Shown here piece after piece: positions 1 through 8,950 of a stretch of 64,000 bases of DNA (the stretch's first letter is position 1; each line of letters starts with the position of its first letter). A program made the translations under genes and the position numbers. The DNA comes from JAABTH01 sp964492615 (GTDB lineage Bacteria; Bacillota; Dethiobacteria; DTU022). The notes under the pieces are model-generated. The model ran no database searches. It saw only the letters and a program-made list of their open reading frames with translations, and was not told where the DNA came from. The DNA lies in assembly GCA_964492615.1 (NCBI GenBank), contig CAZBKZ010000002.1, positions 62,001-126,000 on the forward strand. The letters are read 5' to 3'.

Positions 1-606
1 CTGCCACTTGATGAAAATCGCGGACTGGTTGTCCTAATTACCGACACCGGTTTCATTAAGAACAAGGTTATTGATATGAAGCAGCAATTGAGTCAGGCTG
101 AGTTGCAGCAGGTTGTTTCCTATCTTAACCAGAAACTTTACGGACTGACCATAGATCAGGTTACTACATCGTTAATTAATGAACTGAAACGCGACCTTTT
201 CCGCAGGCTGGAAATACTTGAACAGGCATTTATTCTTTTAGAAGAAAGTTTGAAAGAGGAGAAGCAGATTCGTGTATTCCTCGGGGGCACAACCAATATT
301 CTCAATCAACCCGAGTTTAAGGATGTAGACAAGATTAGACGGATGCTTAACCTGTTTGAGCAGGAACCGTTACTCTTTAAAATACTTGAGGAAAGTTCAA
401 GTGAAGATGATATAGTAATTAGGATTGGCGGAGAGAACGAATTTATAGATATCAAAGAATGCACTCTTATTACAGGTACTTACAAGATTCATGATAAAAG
501 TATCGGTACCCTGGGTGTGCTTGGCCCGACCAGGATGGATTATGGGAGGGTAATCAGTGTGATGAGACGCTTGGTCGATCACCTGAACCAATCACTCAGT
601 TCCTGA
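1..606 (+). CDS. hrcA: Heat-inducible transcription repressor HrcA (C-terminal part)
   Basis: HrcA represses class I heat-shock operons by binding CIRCE operators and is kept active by GroEL. The frame is open from base 1 (LPLDENRGLVVLIT...) to the stop at 604-606, so about 201 codons of a protein that is usually near 340-350 residues are visible; the N-terminal winged helix lies outside the window. The stretch LVVLITDTGFIKNKVI and the later RIGGENEF / GTLGVLGPTRMDYGRVI blocks are the conserved HrcA effector region. It is the first visible gene of an hrcA-grpE-dnaK-dnaJ operon, the classic Firmicutes arrangement. Any CIRCE element would be upstream, outside the window. Confidence 0.95.
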   Translation: MPLDENRGLVVLITDTGFIKNKVIDMKQQLSQAELQQVVSYLNQKLYGLTIDQVTTSLINELKRDLFRRLEILEQAFILLEESLKEEKQIRVFLGGTTNILNQPEFKDVDKIRRMLNLFEQEPLLFKILEESSSEDDIVIRIGGENEFIDIKECTLITGTYKIHDKSIGTLGVLGPTRMDYGRVISVMRRLVDHLNQSLSS

Positions 607-642
607 GCCGACTGAATAATTAAGAAGCAGGTGATAATCGCG

Positions 643-1254
643 ATGACTGCAGGAAAGAAAAAGGAAAGCATGGATCAAGTAACATCCGAAGATATAAAGG
701 AGAAAAAGATTAATGATGAAGACCTGCATGGTGAATGTAAAGAGATAGAGCAGAAAGAAGCGGTTGAGCCGGATGGCGGTGAAGAAAAAACAGAATTGCA
801 GATGGCAGAAGAGCTCTGGCAGAAAGAAAAAGAAGAACTGTTGGACAACCTGAAGCGCAAGCAGGCTGACATTGACAACCTGCGCAGGATCAGCAGGCTT
901 GAGCAGGCCGAAGCACGGGAATATGCCCTGCACCAGTTTTTATGCAAACTGTTGCCGGTTTTAGACAATATTGAAAGAGGAATTGAGTCGGCCCGTGAGG
1001 CAGATGATGTTCCACCGGCTTTTGTTGAAGGATTGGAAATGATCCAGAGACAGCTGGTCCAGATTTTTGAGCAGGAAGAGGTTAATATTATAAATTCAGT
1101 TGGTGAAAGATTTGACCCCAATTGCCATCATGCTGTAATGCAGGTGGAAAGTGAGGAAGTAGAACCTGGAACGATTGTTGAAGAACTGCAAAAAGGTTAT
1201 CGCCATCGTCAGAGGATCCTTCGTCCCGCGATGGTAAAAGTATGCAAAGAATAG
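643..1254 (+). CDS. grpE: Nucleotide exchange factor GrpE
   Basis: GrpE releases ADP from DnaK and drives the chaperone cycle in the cytoplasm. The acidic, lysine-rich N-terminal tail leads into a coiled coil (LKRKQADIDNLRR) and the conserved LPVLDNIERGIE and RFDPNCHHAVMQ blocks, ending with the beta domain (GYRHRQRILRPAMVKV). The frame can start at a GTG at 631, but AGGTGAT at 628-634, a strong match to the 16S 3' end, sits 8 bases before the ATG at 643, so that start is preferred (203 aa). The gene lies between hrcA and dnaK, 33 bases before dnaK. It ends with TAG followed at once by an in-frame TAA, worth noting because an amber codon appears to be read through in mttB further on. Confidence 0.96.
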   Translation: MTAGKKKESMDQVTSEDIKEKKINDEDLHGECKEIEQKEAVEPDGGEEKTELQMAEELWQKEKEELLDNLKRKQADIDNLRRISRLEQAEAREYALHQFLCKLLPVLDNIERGIESAREADDVPPAFVEGLEMIQRQLVQIFEQEEVNIINSVGERFDPNCHHAVMQVESEEVEPGTIVEELQKGYRHRQRILRPAMVKVCKE

Positions 1255-1287
1255 TAACTATTTAACACATTAATAGGAGGAGTTAAA

Positions 1288-3150
1288 ATGGGAAAAGTTG
1301 TAGGAATCGATTTGGGCACAACAAACTCTGTCATAGCTGCGTTAATTGGCAGCGAGCCTGAAATTATTGCCAACGCCGAGGGTAGCAGGCTGACCCCCTC
1401 TGTAGTGGCATTTACCAAGGATAACCAGCGCCTGGTCGGCCAGGTTGCCAAGCGGCAGGCCATTACAAATCCGGATCGCACCATCGCCTCGATTAAAAGA
1501 GAAATGGGTACCAGTCATAAAGTAAAAATTGATGATAAAGAATATACACCCCAGGAAATATCAGCAATGGTTCTGCAGAAACTTAAAGCTGACGCGGAGG
1601 CTTTTCTCGGGGAAAAAATAACCCAGGCTGTTATTACTGTGCCTGCATATTTCACTGACAGTCAGCGCCAGGCCACCAAAGATGCAGGCACGATTGCCGG
1701 GCTTGAGGTGTTAAGGATTATCAATGAACCGACAGCGGCTGCCCTGGCCTATGGTCTTGATAAAAAGGGCGATCACAAAATTCTTGTTTTCGACCTCGGC
1801 GGAGGTACTTTTGATGTTTCAGTCCTTGAACTGGGCGATGATGTCGTGGAAGTTAAAGCAACCAGCGGTAACAATCGCCTGGGCGGAGATGATTTTGACC
1901 AGCGTGTAGTAGACTACGTTGCCGAAGAATTCAAGAAAGATCAGGGTATAGATTTGCGTACAGACCGCATGGCCCTCCAACGCTTAAGCGAAGCAGCTGA
2001 AAAAGCAAAAGTAGAGTTGTCGTCGGTAACCAGCACCGATATCAACCTGCCTTTCATCACTGCATCGCAGGATGGTCCGAAACACCTTAACGTGACCCTG
2101 ACCAGGGCAAAATTTGACGAACTGACGGCAGACCTGGTTGAGAAAACAATGGAACCGACCAGGCAGGCCATGAAAGATGCAGGGTTGAGTACTGAAGAAA
2201 TAGACAGGATCATTCTTGTAGGTGGTTCAACGCGTATCCCGGCTGTACAGGATGCCATTCGTAAACTGCTGGGTAAAGAGCCTCACAAGGGTGTTAACCC
2301 CGATGAGGTTGTGGCCATGGGTGCTGCATACCAGGCTGCCGTATTAAGTGGTGAAGCCAAAGATGTTTTGCTGCTTGATGTTACCCCACTTTCCCTTGGT
2401 ATCGAAACCCTGGGTGGTGTATTCACCAAAATCATCGATCGCAACACCACCATCCCTACTGAGAAAAAACAGATTTTTTCAACCGCTGCTGATAATCAGA
2501 CCAGTGTTGAAATTCATATTCTGCAGGGAGAAAGGGCTATGGCTGCTGACAACAAGACGATGGGGCGGTTTATGCTTGATGGTATCCCCCCGGCTCCACG
2601 CGGCGTTCCGCAGATTGAAGTTAGTTTTAATATTGATGCTAACGGTATTGTTAATGTTTTAGCTAAGGATCTGGCTACTAATCGTGAGCAAAAAATAACG
2701 ATTACTGCTTCCAGCGGCCTGGAAAAAGACCAGATTGATGAAATGGTTAATGATGCGGAAAAGCATGCTGAAGATGACCGCAAGAGAAAAGAACTGGCCG
2801 AAGCCCGCAACCAGGGTGACACCCTGGCATACAGCGCTGAAAAAGCCCTCAAGGATTTAGGTGATAAGGTGGATGAGGCCAAGGCTGAAGAAGTTAAGAA
2901 GGCAATTGAAGAATTGCGTGAGGCAGCCAAGGGAGAAGACCTTGAGCAGATCAAGGCTGCTACAGAAAAAATGAATAGTTTTATGCACGAGCTGTCATCC
3001 AAGCTTTACGAACAAGCTAAAAGTGAGCAGGCTGGAGCAGAAGAAGCCGGGAGTGATAATACTGCCGGTGGTAGCGACGATGAAGCTGAAAATGTTGTAG
3101 ATGCAGATTATGACGTCCAGGATGAAGAAGAAGAGCAAAAAGAAGAATAG
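1288..3150 (+). CDS. dnaK: Molecular chaperone DnaK (Hsp70)
   Basis: DnaK is the ATP-driven Hsp70 that binds exposed hydrophobic peptide segments with DnaJ and GrpE. All family signatures are visible: GIDLGTTNS near residue 5, IINEPTAAALAYGLD, VFDLGGGTFDVSVLE and ILVGGSTRIPAVQ in the nucleotide-binding domain, then LLLDVTPLSLGIET opening the substrate-binding domain and a helical lid. The 620-aa length is normal and the C-terminus is acidic (DEEEEQKEE). The ATG at 1288 has AGGAGG at 1276-1281. It sits in the hrcA-grpE-dnaK-dnaJ operon and is followed by a strong hairpin before dnaJ. Confidence 0.99.
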   Translation: MGKVVGIDLGTTNSVIAALIGSEPEIIANAEGSRLTPSVVAFTKDNQRLVGQVAKRQAITNPDRTIASIKREMGTSHKVKIDDKEYTPQEISAMVLQKLKADAEAFLGEKITQAVITVPAYFTDSQRQATKDAGTIAGLEVLRIINEPTAAALAYGLDKKGDHKILVFDLGGGTFDVSVLELGDDVVEVKATSGNNRLGGDDFDQRVVDYVAEEFKKDQGIDLRTDRMALQRLSEAAEKAKVELSSVTSTDINLPFITASQDGPKHLNVTLTRAKFDELTADLVEKTMEPTRQAMKDAGLSTEEIDRIILVGGSTRIPAVQDAIRKLLGKEPHKGVNPDEVVAMGAAYQAAVLSGEAKDVLLLDVTPLSLGIETLGGVFTKIIDRNTTIPTEKKQIFSTAADNQTSVEIHILQGERAMAADNKTMGRFMLDGIPPAPRGVPQIEVSFNIDANGIVNVLAKDLATNREQKITITASSGLEKDQIDEMVNDAEKHAEDDRKRKELAEARNQGDTLAYSAEKALKDLGDKVDEAKAEEVKKAIEELREAAKGEDLEQIKAATEKMNSFMHELSSKLYEQAKSEQAGAEEAGSDNTAGGSDDEAENVVDADYDVQDEEEEQKEE

Positions 3151-3180
3151 TTTATTCCGGCGGTTTAGCGCCGGGATAAA
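3151..3180 (+). other. dnaK-dnaJ intercistronic hairpin
   Basis: A 12-bp stem with one G-U pair (arms 3151-3162 and 3169-3180, loop GTTTAG) begins directly after the dnaK stop. There is no T run after it, so it looks more like an mRNA-stabilising or processing hairpin that sets different dnaK and dnaJ levels than a terminator. This role is inferred from position only. Confidence 0.6.
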
Positions 3181-3233
3181 TTATCACTTTATACCTGGAG
3201 ACTATATTGTTTCACAAGGAATGATTAAGTTAT

Positions 3234-4370
3234 ATGAACAAAAGAGACTACTATGAAATATTAGGTCTAAGCCGTGATGCATCGGCTGAAGAAATTAAAA
3301 AGGCTTATCGAAACCTGGCAAAAAAATATCACCCTGATTTCAACAAAGATGATGCCAATGCCGAAAAGAAATTCAAGGAAATCAAGGAAGCATATGATGT
3401 GTTGAGCGATGCCCAGAAACGGCGTCAGTATGACCAGTTCGGACATCAAAGTGAATACAGCGGCGGAGCCGGCGGTTTTAACAGCAGCGGGTTTGGTTTT
3501 GGTGGAATTGATGACATCTTTGAACAATTTTTCGGTGGTATGGGTGGTATGGGCGGGAGGAGAAGGCCTCCTGGACCCGAGCAGGGTAACCACCTGCGCT
3601 ATGATCTTGATCTAACCCTGGAAGAAGCTTACTCCGGAATAAACAGGACAATCACAATACCCCGGACAGAAACTTGTTCTGATTGCGGGGGAACCAGGGC
3701 AAAAGCGGGTACTAAGCCCGAAACCTGTCCTGAGTGCGGAGGAACAGGCCAACAACAGGTATCCCGCAGCACTCCTTTCGGCCGTTTTGTCAGCTCTCAA
3801 CCCTGTGTGGCCTGCCGCGGCGAGGGTAAAATAGTCAGGGAACCATGCTCTGCCTGTAATGGACAGGGACGTGTAGTGCGGGAACGCAAGATAGATATAA
3901 AAATACCGCCCGGTATAGATGACGGTCATCGTTTGCGTGTCAGCGGAGAGGGTGAAGCTGGTTTAAGAGGAGGCCCACCCGGAGACCTATATGTAGTGAT
4001 CAGAGTCAGACCGCATAAAAAATTTAAACGCCAGGGAAGCGACCTTTATGTTGAAATACCGATCAGTATAAGCCAGGCTGCGCTGGGCGTAGAAATGGAA
4101 ATAACTACTATAGAAGGGACAGCTCCTCTGCGCGTACCCGAAGGAACCCAGCACGGAGCAGTTTTCAGACTAAAAGGGTACGGTATGCCTCATCTGCAGC
4201 GGTCCGGGAAAGGCGATCTGAGGGTAACAGTAAAGGTGCTAGTTCCAAAGCGTTTGAACCAGCGTCAGAAAGAATTACTGGTTGAACTGGCCAAAATCAG
4301 TGGTGAAGATGTGGGAGTTGAACACAAAGGCTTTTTCGATAAAGTCAAGGATGCCATCAGCGGGACCTAA
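3234..4370 (+). CDS. dnaJ: Chaperone DnaJ (Hsp40)
   Basis: DnaJ delivers unfolded clients to DnaK and stimulates its ATPase. The J domain covers residues 1-70 with the HPD tripeptide at 33-35. A Gly/Phe-rich linker (GGAGGFNSSGFGFGG) follows, then four CxxCxGxG-type zinc-binding repeats (CSDCGG, CPECGG, CVACRG, CSACNG) and the beta-sheet client-binding domains. Its 378-aa length is typical for a type I DnaJ. In Bacillus the next gene is prmA; here a terminator and rsmE follow directly. Confidence 0.98.
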   Translation: MNKRDYYEILGLSRDASAEEIKKAYRNLAKKYHPDFNKDDANAEKKFKEIKEAYDVLSDAQKRRQYDQFGHQSEYSGGAGGFNSSGFGFGGIDDIFEQFFGGMGGMGGRRRPPGPEQGNHLRYDLDLTLEEAYSGINRTITIPRTETCSDCGGTRAKAGTKPETCPECGGTGQQQVSRSTPFGRFVSSQPCVACRGEGKIVREPCSACNGQGRVVRERKIDIKIPPGIDDGHRLRVSGEGEAGLRGGPPGDLYVVIRVRPHKKFKRQGSDLYVEIPISISQAALGVEMEITTIEGTAPLRVPEGTQHGAVFRLKGYGMPHLQRSGKGDLRVTVKVLVPKRLNQRQKELLVELAKISGEDVGVEHKGFFDKVKDAISGT

Positions 4371-4418
4371 GCTTATTATATTGAGCTGGAGGGCTGGATT
4401 TGGTATATTGAGTTTGCA

Positions 4419-4446
4419 GGGGCACAGGGCGCTGTGCCCTTTTTTA
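4419..4446 (+). terminator. Rho-independent terminator after dnaJ
   Basis: An 8-bp GC-rich stem (GGGCACAG at 4420-4427 with CTGTGCCC at 4432-4439) and a 4-base loop are followed by six T residues. It closes the heat-shock operon. Confidence 0.9.
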
Positions 4447-4479
4447 TTGAATGATCGCTAAAACAGGATGTGGGGTAAA

Positions 4480-5220
4480 ATGCACTATTTCTTCCTGAAG
4501 AACGAGGAATTGAAAGCCGGGCTGACATTTCAGCTTAGAGAAGAGGATATTAATCATGCTGTCAGGGTTTTACGCCTGAAACCGGGTGAAACAGTGGCCC
4601 TGGCTGATGGCATTGGTACAGTTTTTTCCGGTACAGTTTCATCTGTTGAGGATCGTGCAGTGAAGGTTTTATTGAGAGAAAAGCTGGATCCCGCTGAGTC
4701 TCGATTGAAGATTACCCTTGTCCAGGGACTGGTCAAAGGTGAAAAAAACGATCTGATTGTCAGACAGGCAGTAGAACTTGGAGTCAGCAGAATTCAACCT
4801 CTTTATATGGAACGGAGTGTACCCCACCGAAATAAAAAACAGGAAGAAAAACGTTTACTGCGGTGGCGTGCTATAACCCGTTCTGCCGCAGCCCAGTGCA
4901 GGAGATCGCTTCTACCGGTAGTTAAAGAAGCTATTACCCTGGAAGCATACCTGGAGCAGACAGAAAATCTTTTTCTCCTGGTTCCCTGGGAGGGTGAAAA
5001 ATCAGTATCCCTGAATAAGCTGCAGGTAAAACCTTCTTTTCTAAAAGGAGCTGTGTCGGTATTAATCGGTCCTGAAGGAGGTTTTGGGGATAAAGAAATA
5101 GAAATTCTAGATAAGGCAGGTGCAGTTTTTATTCATCTTGGCCCCCGTATTCTGCGCAGTGAGACTGCCGCTATAGTTGCAATAGCCCTGCTTCAATCAG
5201 CTTGGGGCGATCTTGCTTGA
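4480..5220 (+). CDS. rsmE: 16S rRNA (uracil1498-N3)-methyltransferase RsmE
   Basis: RsmE is a SPOUT methyltransferase that uses SAM to methylate N3 of U1498 in 16S rRNA. An N-terminal PUA-like domain (ATG-4480 product MHYFFLKNEE) precedes the trefoil-knot domain, whose SAM-site motifs GPEGGFGDKEIE and LGPRILRSETAA are intact. An ATG at 4468 is in frame, but family members begin at the MHxFF position, and AGGA at 4465-4468 is well placed for 4480 (about 246 aa). It overlaps the open frame of mtaB, whose own likely TTG start lies just after the rsmE stop. Confidence 0.93.
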   Translation: MHYFFLKNEELKAGLTFQLREEDINHAVRVLRLKPGETVALADGIGTVFSGTVSSVEDRAVKVLLREKLDPAESRLKITLVQGLVKGEKNDLIVRQAVELGVSRIQPLYMERSVPHRNKKQEEKRLLRWRAITRSAAAQCRRSLLPVVKEAITLEAYLEQTENLFLLVPWEGEKSVSLNKLQVKPSFLKGAVSVLIGPEGGFGDKEIEILDKAGAVFIHLGPRILRSETAAIVAIALLQSAWGDLA

Positions 5221-5234
5221 AAAGGAGTAAATAT

Positions 5235-6569
5235 TTGAAAAAAAAGGCGGCATTTTTTACCCTCGGCTGTAAAGTAAACTTTTGTGAAACTGAATCGCTT
5301 CAGGTTCTTTTTGAAAAGGCCGGATATAAAATAGTTAGTTTTGAAGAAGAAGCTGACCTGTATGTTATCAATACATGTACGGTTACCGGCCAGAGCGATC
5401 ATAAATCACGTAAAGCAATACGACGGGCCCGCAAACGGGCCCCGGATGCTATTATTGTGGCAACCGGCTGCTATGCACAGGGTAAACCGGAACTGCTGAA
5501 ACAGATGGGCGGGATAGATCTGCTCATCGGCAACAGGGAGCGGCAGAACCTGCCGAATATAATTGAGACAATGGAAGAAGGTATTTTTTTAGACCTTGTA
5601 ACTCCTCACCGGGAGGGAGCAGGATTTGAATTGCTGCCTCCGGTACGCCGCAGGGGAAGAACCAGGGGTTTTTTAAAAATTCAGGAAGGCTGTAACCAGT
5701 ATTGCACTTATTGCATCATTCCCCTGGTCAGGGGGCCGCTGCGCAGTATGCCGCCACGTGAAGTTATACTCAGGGTCCGCACCCTTGTAGAATCGGGCTG
5801 CCGGGAGATAGTTTTAACAGGGATACACCTGGGCCTTTATGGTGAAGACAGGGGTGATATTACGCTCGCTTCTCTGGTCCGGCAGATAGAAGGTGTCCAG
5901 GGGCTCCTGCGTTTGCGTCTCAGTTCTCTTGAACCTTCCGACATTACACCGGAACTGGTCGAAACTATGGTTAACTCAAAACTTGTTTCTCCCCACCTGC
6001 ATATACCGCTTCAAAGCGGGGACGATGAAATACTGCGCAGTATGAACCGCCCTTACGAGGCGGTTGAGTATCTATACCTGGCAAAATGGTTAAAACAGGA
6101 GATACCACAACTTGCTCTCAGTACAGATATTATTGTTGGATTTCCTGGTGAAACAGAGCTTCATCACAGTCGAAGCAAAGAACTGGTTGAAGAAATTGGA
6201 TTTAGCCGTATGCACGTATTTAAATATTCCCTGCGTCCGGGAACTGCCGCTGCTTCCATGCCGAAGCAGGTAACAAGTGAGACTAAGGACAGACGCAGCC
6301 ATGAAATGATTACCCTAGGCAACAGGCTGGCCCGGGAATATAACAGTCAATTTACCGGAACAGTACAGCCTGTCCTGGTTGAGAAAGTTGTGCCCTATCA
6401 ATACGGAGAAGGTTTTACTCCTCATTACGTCCGGGTGAGAATAAAAACCGGGCTAAAAGCTTTGCACTGGCGAGGCAGTGAAATAAATGCCCGTATTCTT
6501 GATCAATCAGGGTTCCTCATGTCCGCTGAATACGTGCGAAAGTATAAGGGAAAAAAGGATCATAATTAG
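5235..6569 (+). CDS. mtaB: tRNA t6A37 methylthiotransferase MtaB
   Basis: MtaB converts t6A37 to ms2t6A37 in ANN-decoding tRNAs, using two 4Fe-4S clusters and radical SAM chemistry. The UPF0004 domain has its cysteines in LGCKVNFCE, NTCTVT and GCYAQ; the radical-SAM cluster motif is GCNQYCTYCIIP, followed by VRGPLRS; a TRAM-like tail ends the protein. The frame is open from ATG 5202, but AAAGGAG at 5221-5227 points to the TTG at 5235 (444 aa), giving the normal start KKKAAFFTLGCKVN. Gene order rsmE-mtaB matches Bacillus yqeU-yqeV. Confidence 0.94.
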   Translation: MKKKAAFFTLGCKVNFCETESLQVLFEKAGYKIVSFEEEADLYVINTCTVTGQSDHKSRKAIRRARKRAPDAIIVATGCYAQGKPELLKQMGGIDLLIGNRERQNLPNIIETMEEGIFLDLVTPHREGAGFELLPPVRRRGRTRGFLKIQEGCNQYCTYCIIPLVRGPLRSMPPREVILRVRTLVESGCREIVLTGIHLGLYGEDRGDITLASLVRQIEGVQGLLRLRLSSLEPSDITPELVETMVNSKLVSPHLHIPLQSGDDEILRSMNRPYEAVEYLYLAKWLKQEIPQLALSTDIIVGFPGETELHHSRSKELVEEIGFSRMHVFKYSLRPGTAAASMPKQVTSETKDRRSHEMITLGNRLAREYNSQFTGTVQPVLVEKVVPYQYGEGFTPHYVRVRIKTGLKALHWRGSEINARILDQSGFLMSAEYVRKYKGKKDHN

Positions 6570-6583
6570 TTTTGTGTATATAT

Positions 6584-7300
6584 TTAAATATGTTTTAAAA
6601 ACCGGGCCAGATCATCCAGACTGCCCCGGTAATCGCTTACCGGTTCACCATCGGAGCGGTTAAGTATATAGTCATCTACCAGAAAAGTATCCATACCTGC
6701 TTCAGAAGCAACCAAATCTTCAATCGTATCATTTCCAGCCATCAGGCATTTTTCAGGATGTATGCCAATTTTTTCTGCTATTTCCAGGTAGTAGTTTTGA
6801 TTTGGTTTGCAAAAATGCATATTGTCCATAGTTGTGACCAGATCAAATAGGTCGATTGACAGGTCTGCCCACAGCACTCTCTGGTAAACAGCTTCAGGGG
6901 GAAAAATAGCATTTGTAGCCAGGACCAGAGAGAGCTTCCTGTTCCGGATAGTTTTCACAACTGTTTTGGCCGCTGTTAAGGGGCGGCCAAAGCGGCGTAG
7001 CCGGGGAAAGTCATTACGGTAAAAGTGGGTAATTATAGGCTCGATCTCTTCCAGCTCAATGCCAATTCTTCCGCAGAATTCCTTGTAAAAAGCATCTCTG
7101 TTTTTTAATCCGGGATCATTGTTTTTAACCATAGCAGTAGTTGCTGCAAAAAGGTGGTCGGCAAAGGCCATTTTATCTATGTAATCAGCAAACCTTCCGG
7201 CCAGGGCAGCGACATAAGCTGATATGAATTTATCCAGGTCAATATCAATCAGGGTCCCGTCCAGATCAAGCAGTATTGCTTCATACTTGAGTTCTGTCAT
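6584..7300 (-). CDS. HAD-superfamily hydrolase
   Basis: This is a haloacid-dehalogenase-type phosphatase, probably acting on a small phosphorylated metabolite. Motif I is DLDGT (nucleophile Asp12, general acid Asp14), motif II lies in VLATNA, and the C-terminal GNDTIEDLVASEAGMDTFLV is motif IV with the acidic metal ligands. The cap looks helical (C1 type), and 238 aa is normal for this group. It lies on the minus strand; its ATG overlaps the end of the upstream YlbF-like gene by 4 bases, suggesting translational coupling. The substrate cannot be read from the sequence. Confidence 0.85.
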   Translation of the reverse strand: MTELKYEAILLDLDGTLIDIDLDKFISAYVAALAGRFADYIDKMAFADHLFAATTAMVKNNDPGLKNRDAFYKEFCGRIGIELEEIEPIITHFYRNDFPRLRRFGRPLTAAKTVVKTIRNRKLSLVLATNAIFPPEAVYQRVLWADLSIDLFDLVTTMDNMHFCKPNQNYYLEIAEKIGIHPEKCLMAGNDTIEDLVASEAGMDTFLVDDYILNRSDGEPVSDYRGSLDDLARFLKHI

Positions 7301-7680
7301 GCTTCACCATGATCATTTTCTTCTTCCGGCACGGCCATCAAATCAGGATCTATAATTTCCTCAGTAGCATCTCCGATTATTTTATGCACATCTCTCAGTA
7401 AAACTGCAACCCTGTATTCGGCCTGTAAAAAACGTTTAATAGCCGTATTCATATTAATGACTTCATAGAGTTTTTCCAGTTTTTGCTCCTGTTCAGTAGC
7501 AATCTCTATGCCTGACAGCTGCTGCTTCTGCATGTCAAGCTGTTGTTTGCGAAAATCTAATAACATGTCACAGGAAGACTGGTCGTTTTTCAGGGCTGAC
7601 TGAGCGTCTTTCAGCTCTCTGAAATCGGCCGACTCACGCAGTGCTTTTGACAGTGCATGTGCTGCATCATGAGGATTCAT
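7297..7680 (-). CDS. YlbF/YmcA-family protein
   Basis: A 127-aa helical protein resembling the YlbF/YmcA (Com_YlbF) family, which in Bacillus subtilis forms a complex that promotes RNase Y-dependent mRNA maturation and influences competence, biofilm formation and sporulation. The helical pattern HALSKALRESADFRELKDA with LKNDQ is the visible family-like section, followed by a Gln-rich coiled coil (RKQQLDMQKQQLSG). The acidic tail is not typical. AAAAGGAG precedes the ATG. It is coupled to the HAD hydrolase by a 4-base overlap. The family call is by pattern; function here is open. Confidence 0.7.
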   Translation of the reverse strand: MNPHDAAHALSKALRESADFRELKDAQSALKNDQSSCDMLLDFRKQQLDMQKQQLSGIEIATEQEQKLEKLYEVINMNTAIKRFLQAEYRVAVLLRDVHKIIGDATEEIIDPDLMAVPEEENDHGEA

Positions 7681-7719
7681 TAAATACCAACTCCTTTTTA
7701 AAGTGATTATTTAACCGTT

Positions 7720-8760
7720 TCAGAACGGCATTTTAACAACTTTCCTGTATAACAAATCTGCAGCCTGTTCAAGATCGGAAGCATCAATGATGTCGTCAAA
7801 TCTGGCTGATTCAGGCCTGGAGTCACTGTAAAAATGATCATAATAATCAGTGCATAATGTCTTCACGACGGACCTGTAATCTCCTCGTTCAAGGGTTTTT
7901 ACCAGTGATGAAATTTTTTTATGGCCCAGACGGCGATAAAGTGATTCCAGGGCTTTCTCCACTCCCTTCATCTCTTCCGATGATAGATTTTCGGGTTCAT
8001 ATTCCTCAATTATCCTGCCAACCCTGGTTTCCAGCGATGCGGTCACCAAAATCTGGTGTCCTTCGTTCATTGCCCGGACCAAAAAAGCCGGCAGGTAAAC
8101 ATTGCCTATTCTTTTACCTTCACCTTCAATAATAAAGTAGGGCTTATCATATAACCGGTTAAGTTTTCCAAGAAGAATTGCATCAAAATCCTTCTGGGAG
8201 CGGGGAACCATGGCTCCGATTGCTCCGAAGACCGAACCGCGGTGTCTTGCCAGTCCCTCCAAGTCTATAACGGGCAGGCCTCTCTCTTCAAGCTTGCACA
8301 GGAGGGTTGTTTTACCTACACCGGTCAGACCGTACAGCACAACTGCTTTTGCAGAAAGGTGATAGGCAGCCAGTTTTCTGTTAACGTAACGGCGGTATGC
8401 TTTATAACCCTGTTTCAGACGTAATACTGTATTTCCCGTTAGTGAAATTACCTGGTACATACTCAGGCTGCGCATTCCCCCTCGGGCACAGTAGAGAAGT
8501 GGTATTTTATAGCCGCTTTGCACGGTAATTGATTCGAGCAGACCGGGGAGTTTTGGGGCAACAATGCTTAAAGCTTTTTTCCTGGCCGCCAGTTCACCCT
8601 GTTCATGGTAAATTGTTCCCAGATGACGGTGTTCGCTATCGTTGAAGAGAGGAATGTTTACTGAACCAGGTATCGATGATTCTGCATGTTCTCCCGGTGA
8701 GCGCAAATCGATAAATGCCAGATCGGAACGCGACAGCGCTTCTTCAATCTCTATTTCCAT
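7720..8760 (-). CDS. mnmH: tRNA 2-selenouridine synthase MnmH (SelU)
   Basis: MnmH replaces sulfur by selenium at the wobble 2-thiouridine of Lys, Glu and Gln tRNAs, using selenophosphate, by way of an S-geranyl intermediate. The N-terminal rhodanese domain carries the catalytic cysteine at residue 91 in CARGGMRS (CWRGGMRS in E. coli), and the P-loop domain has GLTGVGKTT at 144-152. The 346-aa length is normal. The window also holds mnmA, which makes the 2-thiouridine substrate. The gene implies a selenophosphate synthase (selD) elsewhere in the genome. Confidence 0.93.
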   Translation of the reverse strand: MEIEIEEALSRSDLAFIDLRSPGEHAESSIPGSVNIPLFNDSEHRHLGTIYHEQGELAARKKALSIVAPKLPGLLESITVQSGYKIPLLYCARGGMRSLSMYQVISLTGNTVLRLKQGYKAYRRYVNRKLAAYHLSAKAVVLYGLTGVGKTTLLCKLEERGLPVIDLEGLARHRGSVFGAIGAMVPRSQKDFDAILLGKLNRLYDKPYFIIEGEGKRIGNVYLPAFLVRAMNEGHQILVTASLETRVGRIIEEYEPENLSSEEMKGVEKALESLYRRLGHKKISSLVKTLERGDYRSVVKTLCTDYYDHFYSDSRPESARFDDIIDASDLEQAADLLYRKVVKMPF

Positions 8761-8921
8761 AGGTAATCCAGTCCTCTCCCCCCGGCTATTTATTAATTAA
8801 TTATAGCTGAAAGTTTAATTCCTGTAAAAATTTTTAGCTTTTAAAGGTAATTAAGGTGATAATAGCGAAGTAAGGACATCTGAATAATAATTGTGCTTTA
8901 CTTCTCAAGAGTAAGCGGCTG

Positions 8922-8930
8922 TGTTATAAT
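8922..8930 (+). promoter_or_regulatory. Extended -10 promoter of the HIT gene
   Basis: TGTTATAAT (TGn plus perfect TATAAT at 8925-8930) lies about 20 bases before the HIT gene start; the -35 region (TTCTCA at 8902-8907, 17 bases upstream) is weak, as is usual for extended -10 promoters. Confidence 0.65.
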
Positions 8931-8950
8931 ACCGCTCAGGAGGAATATCT

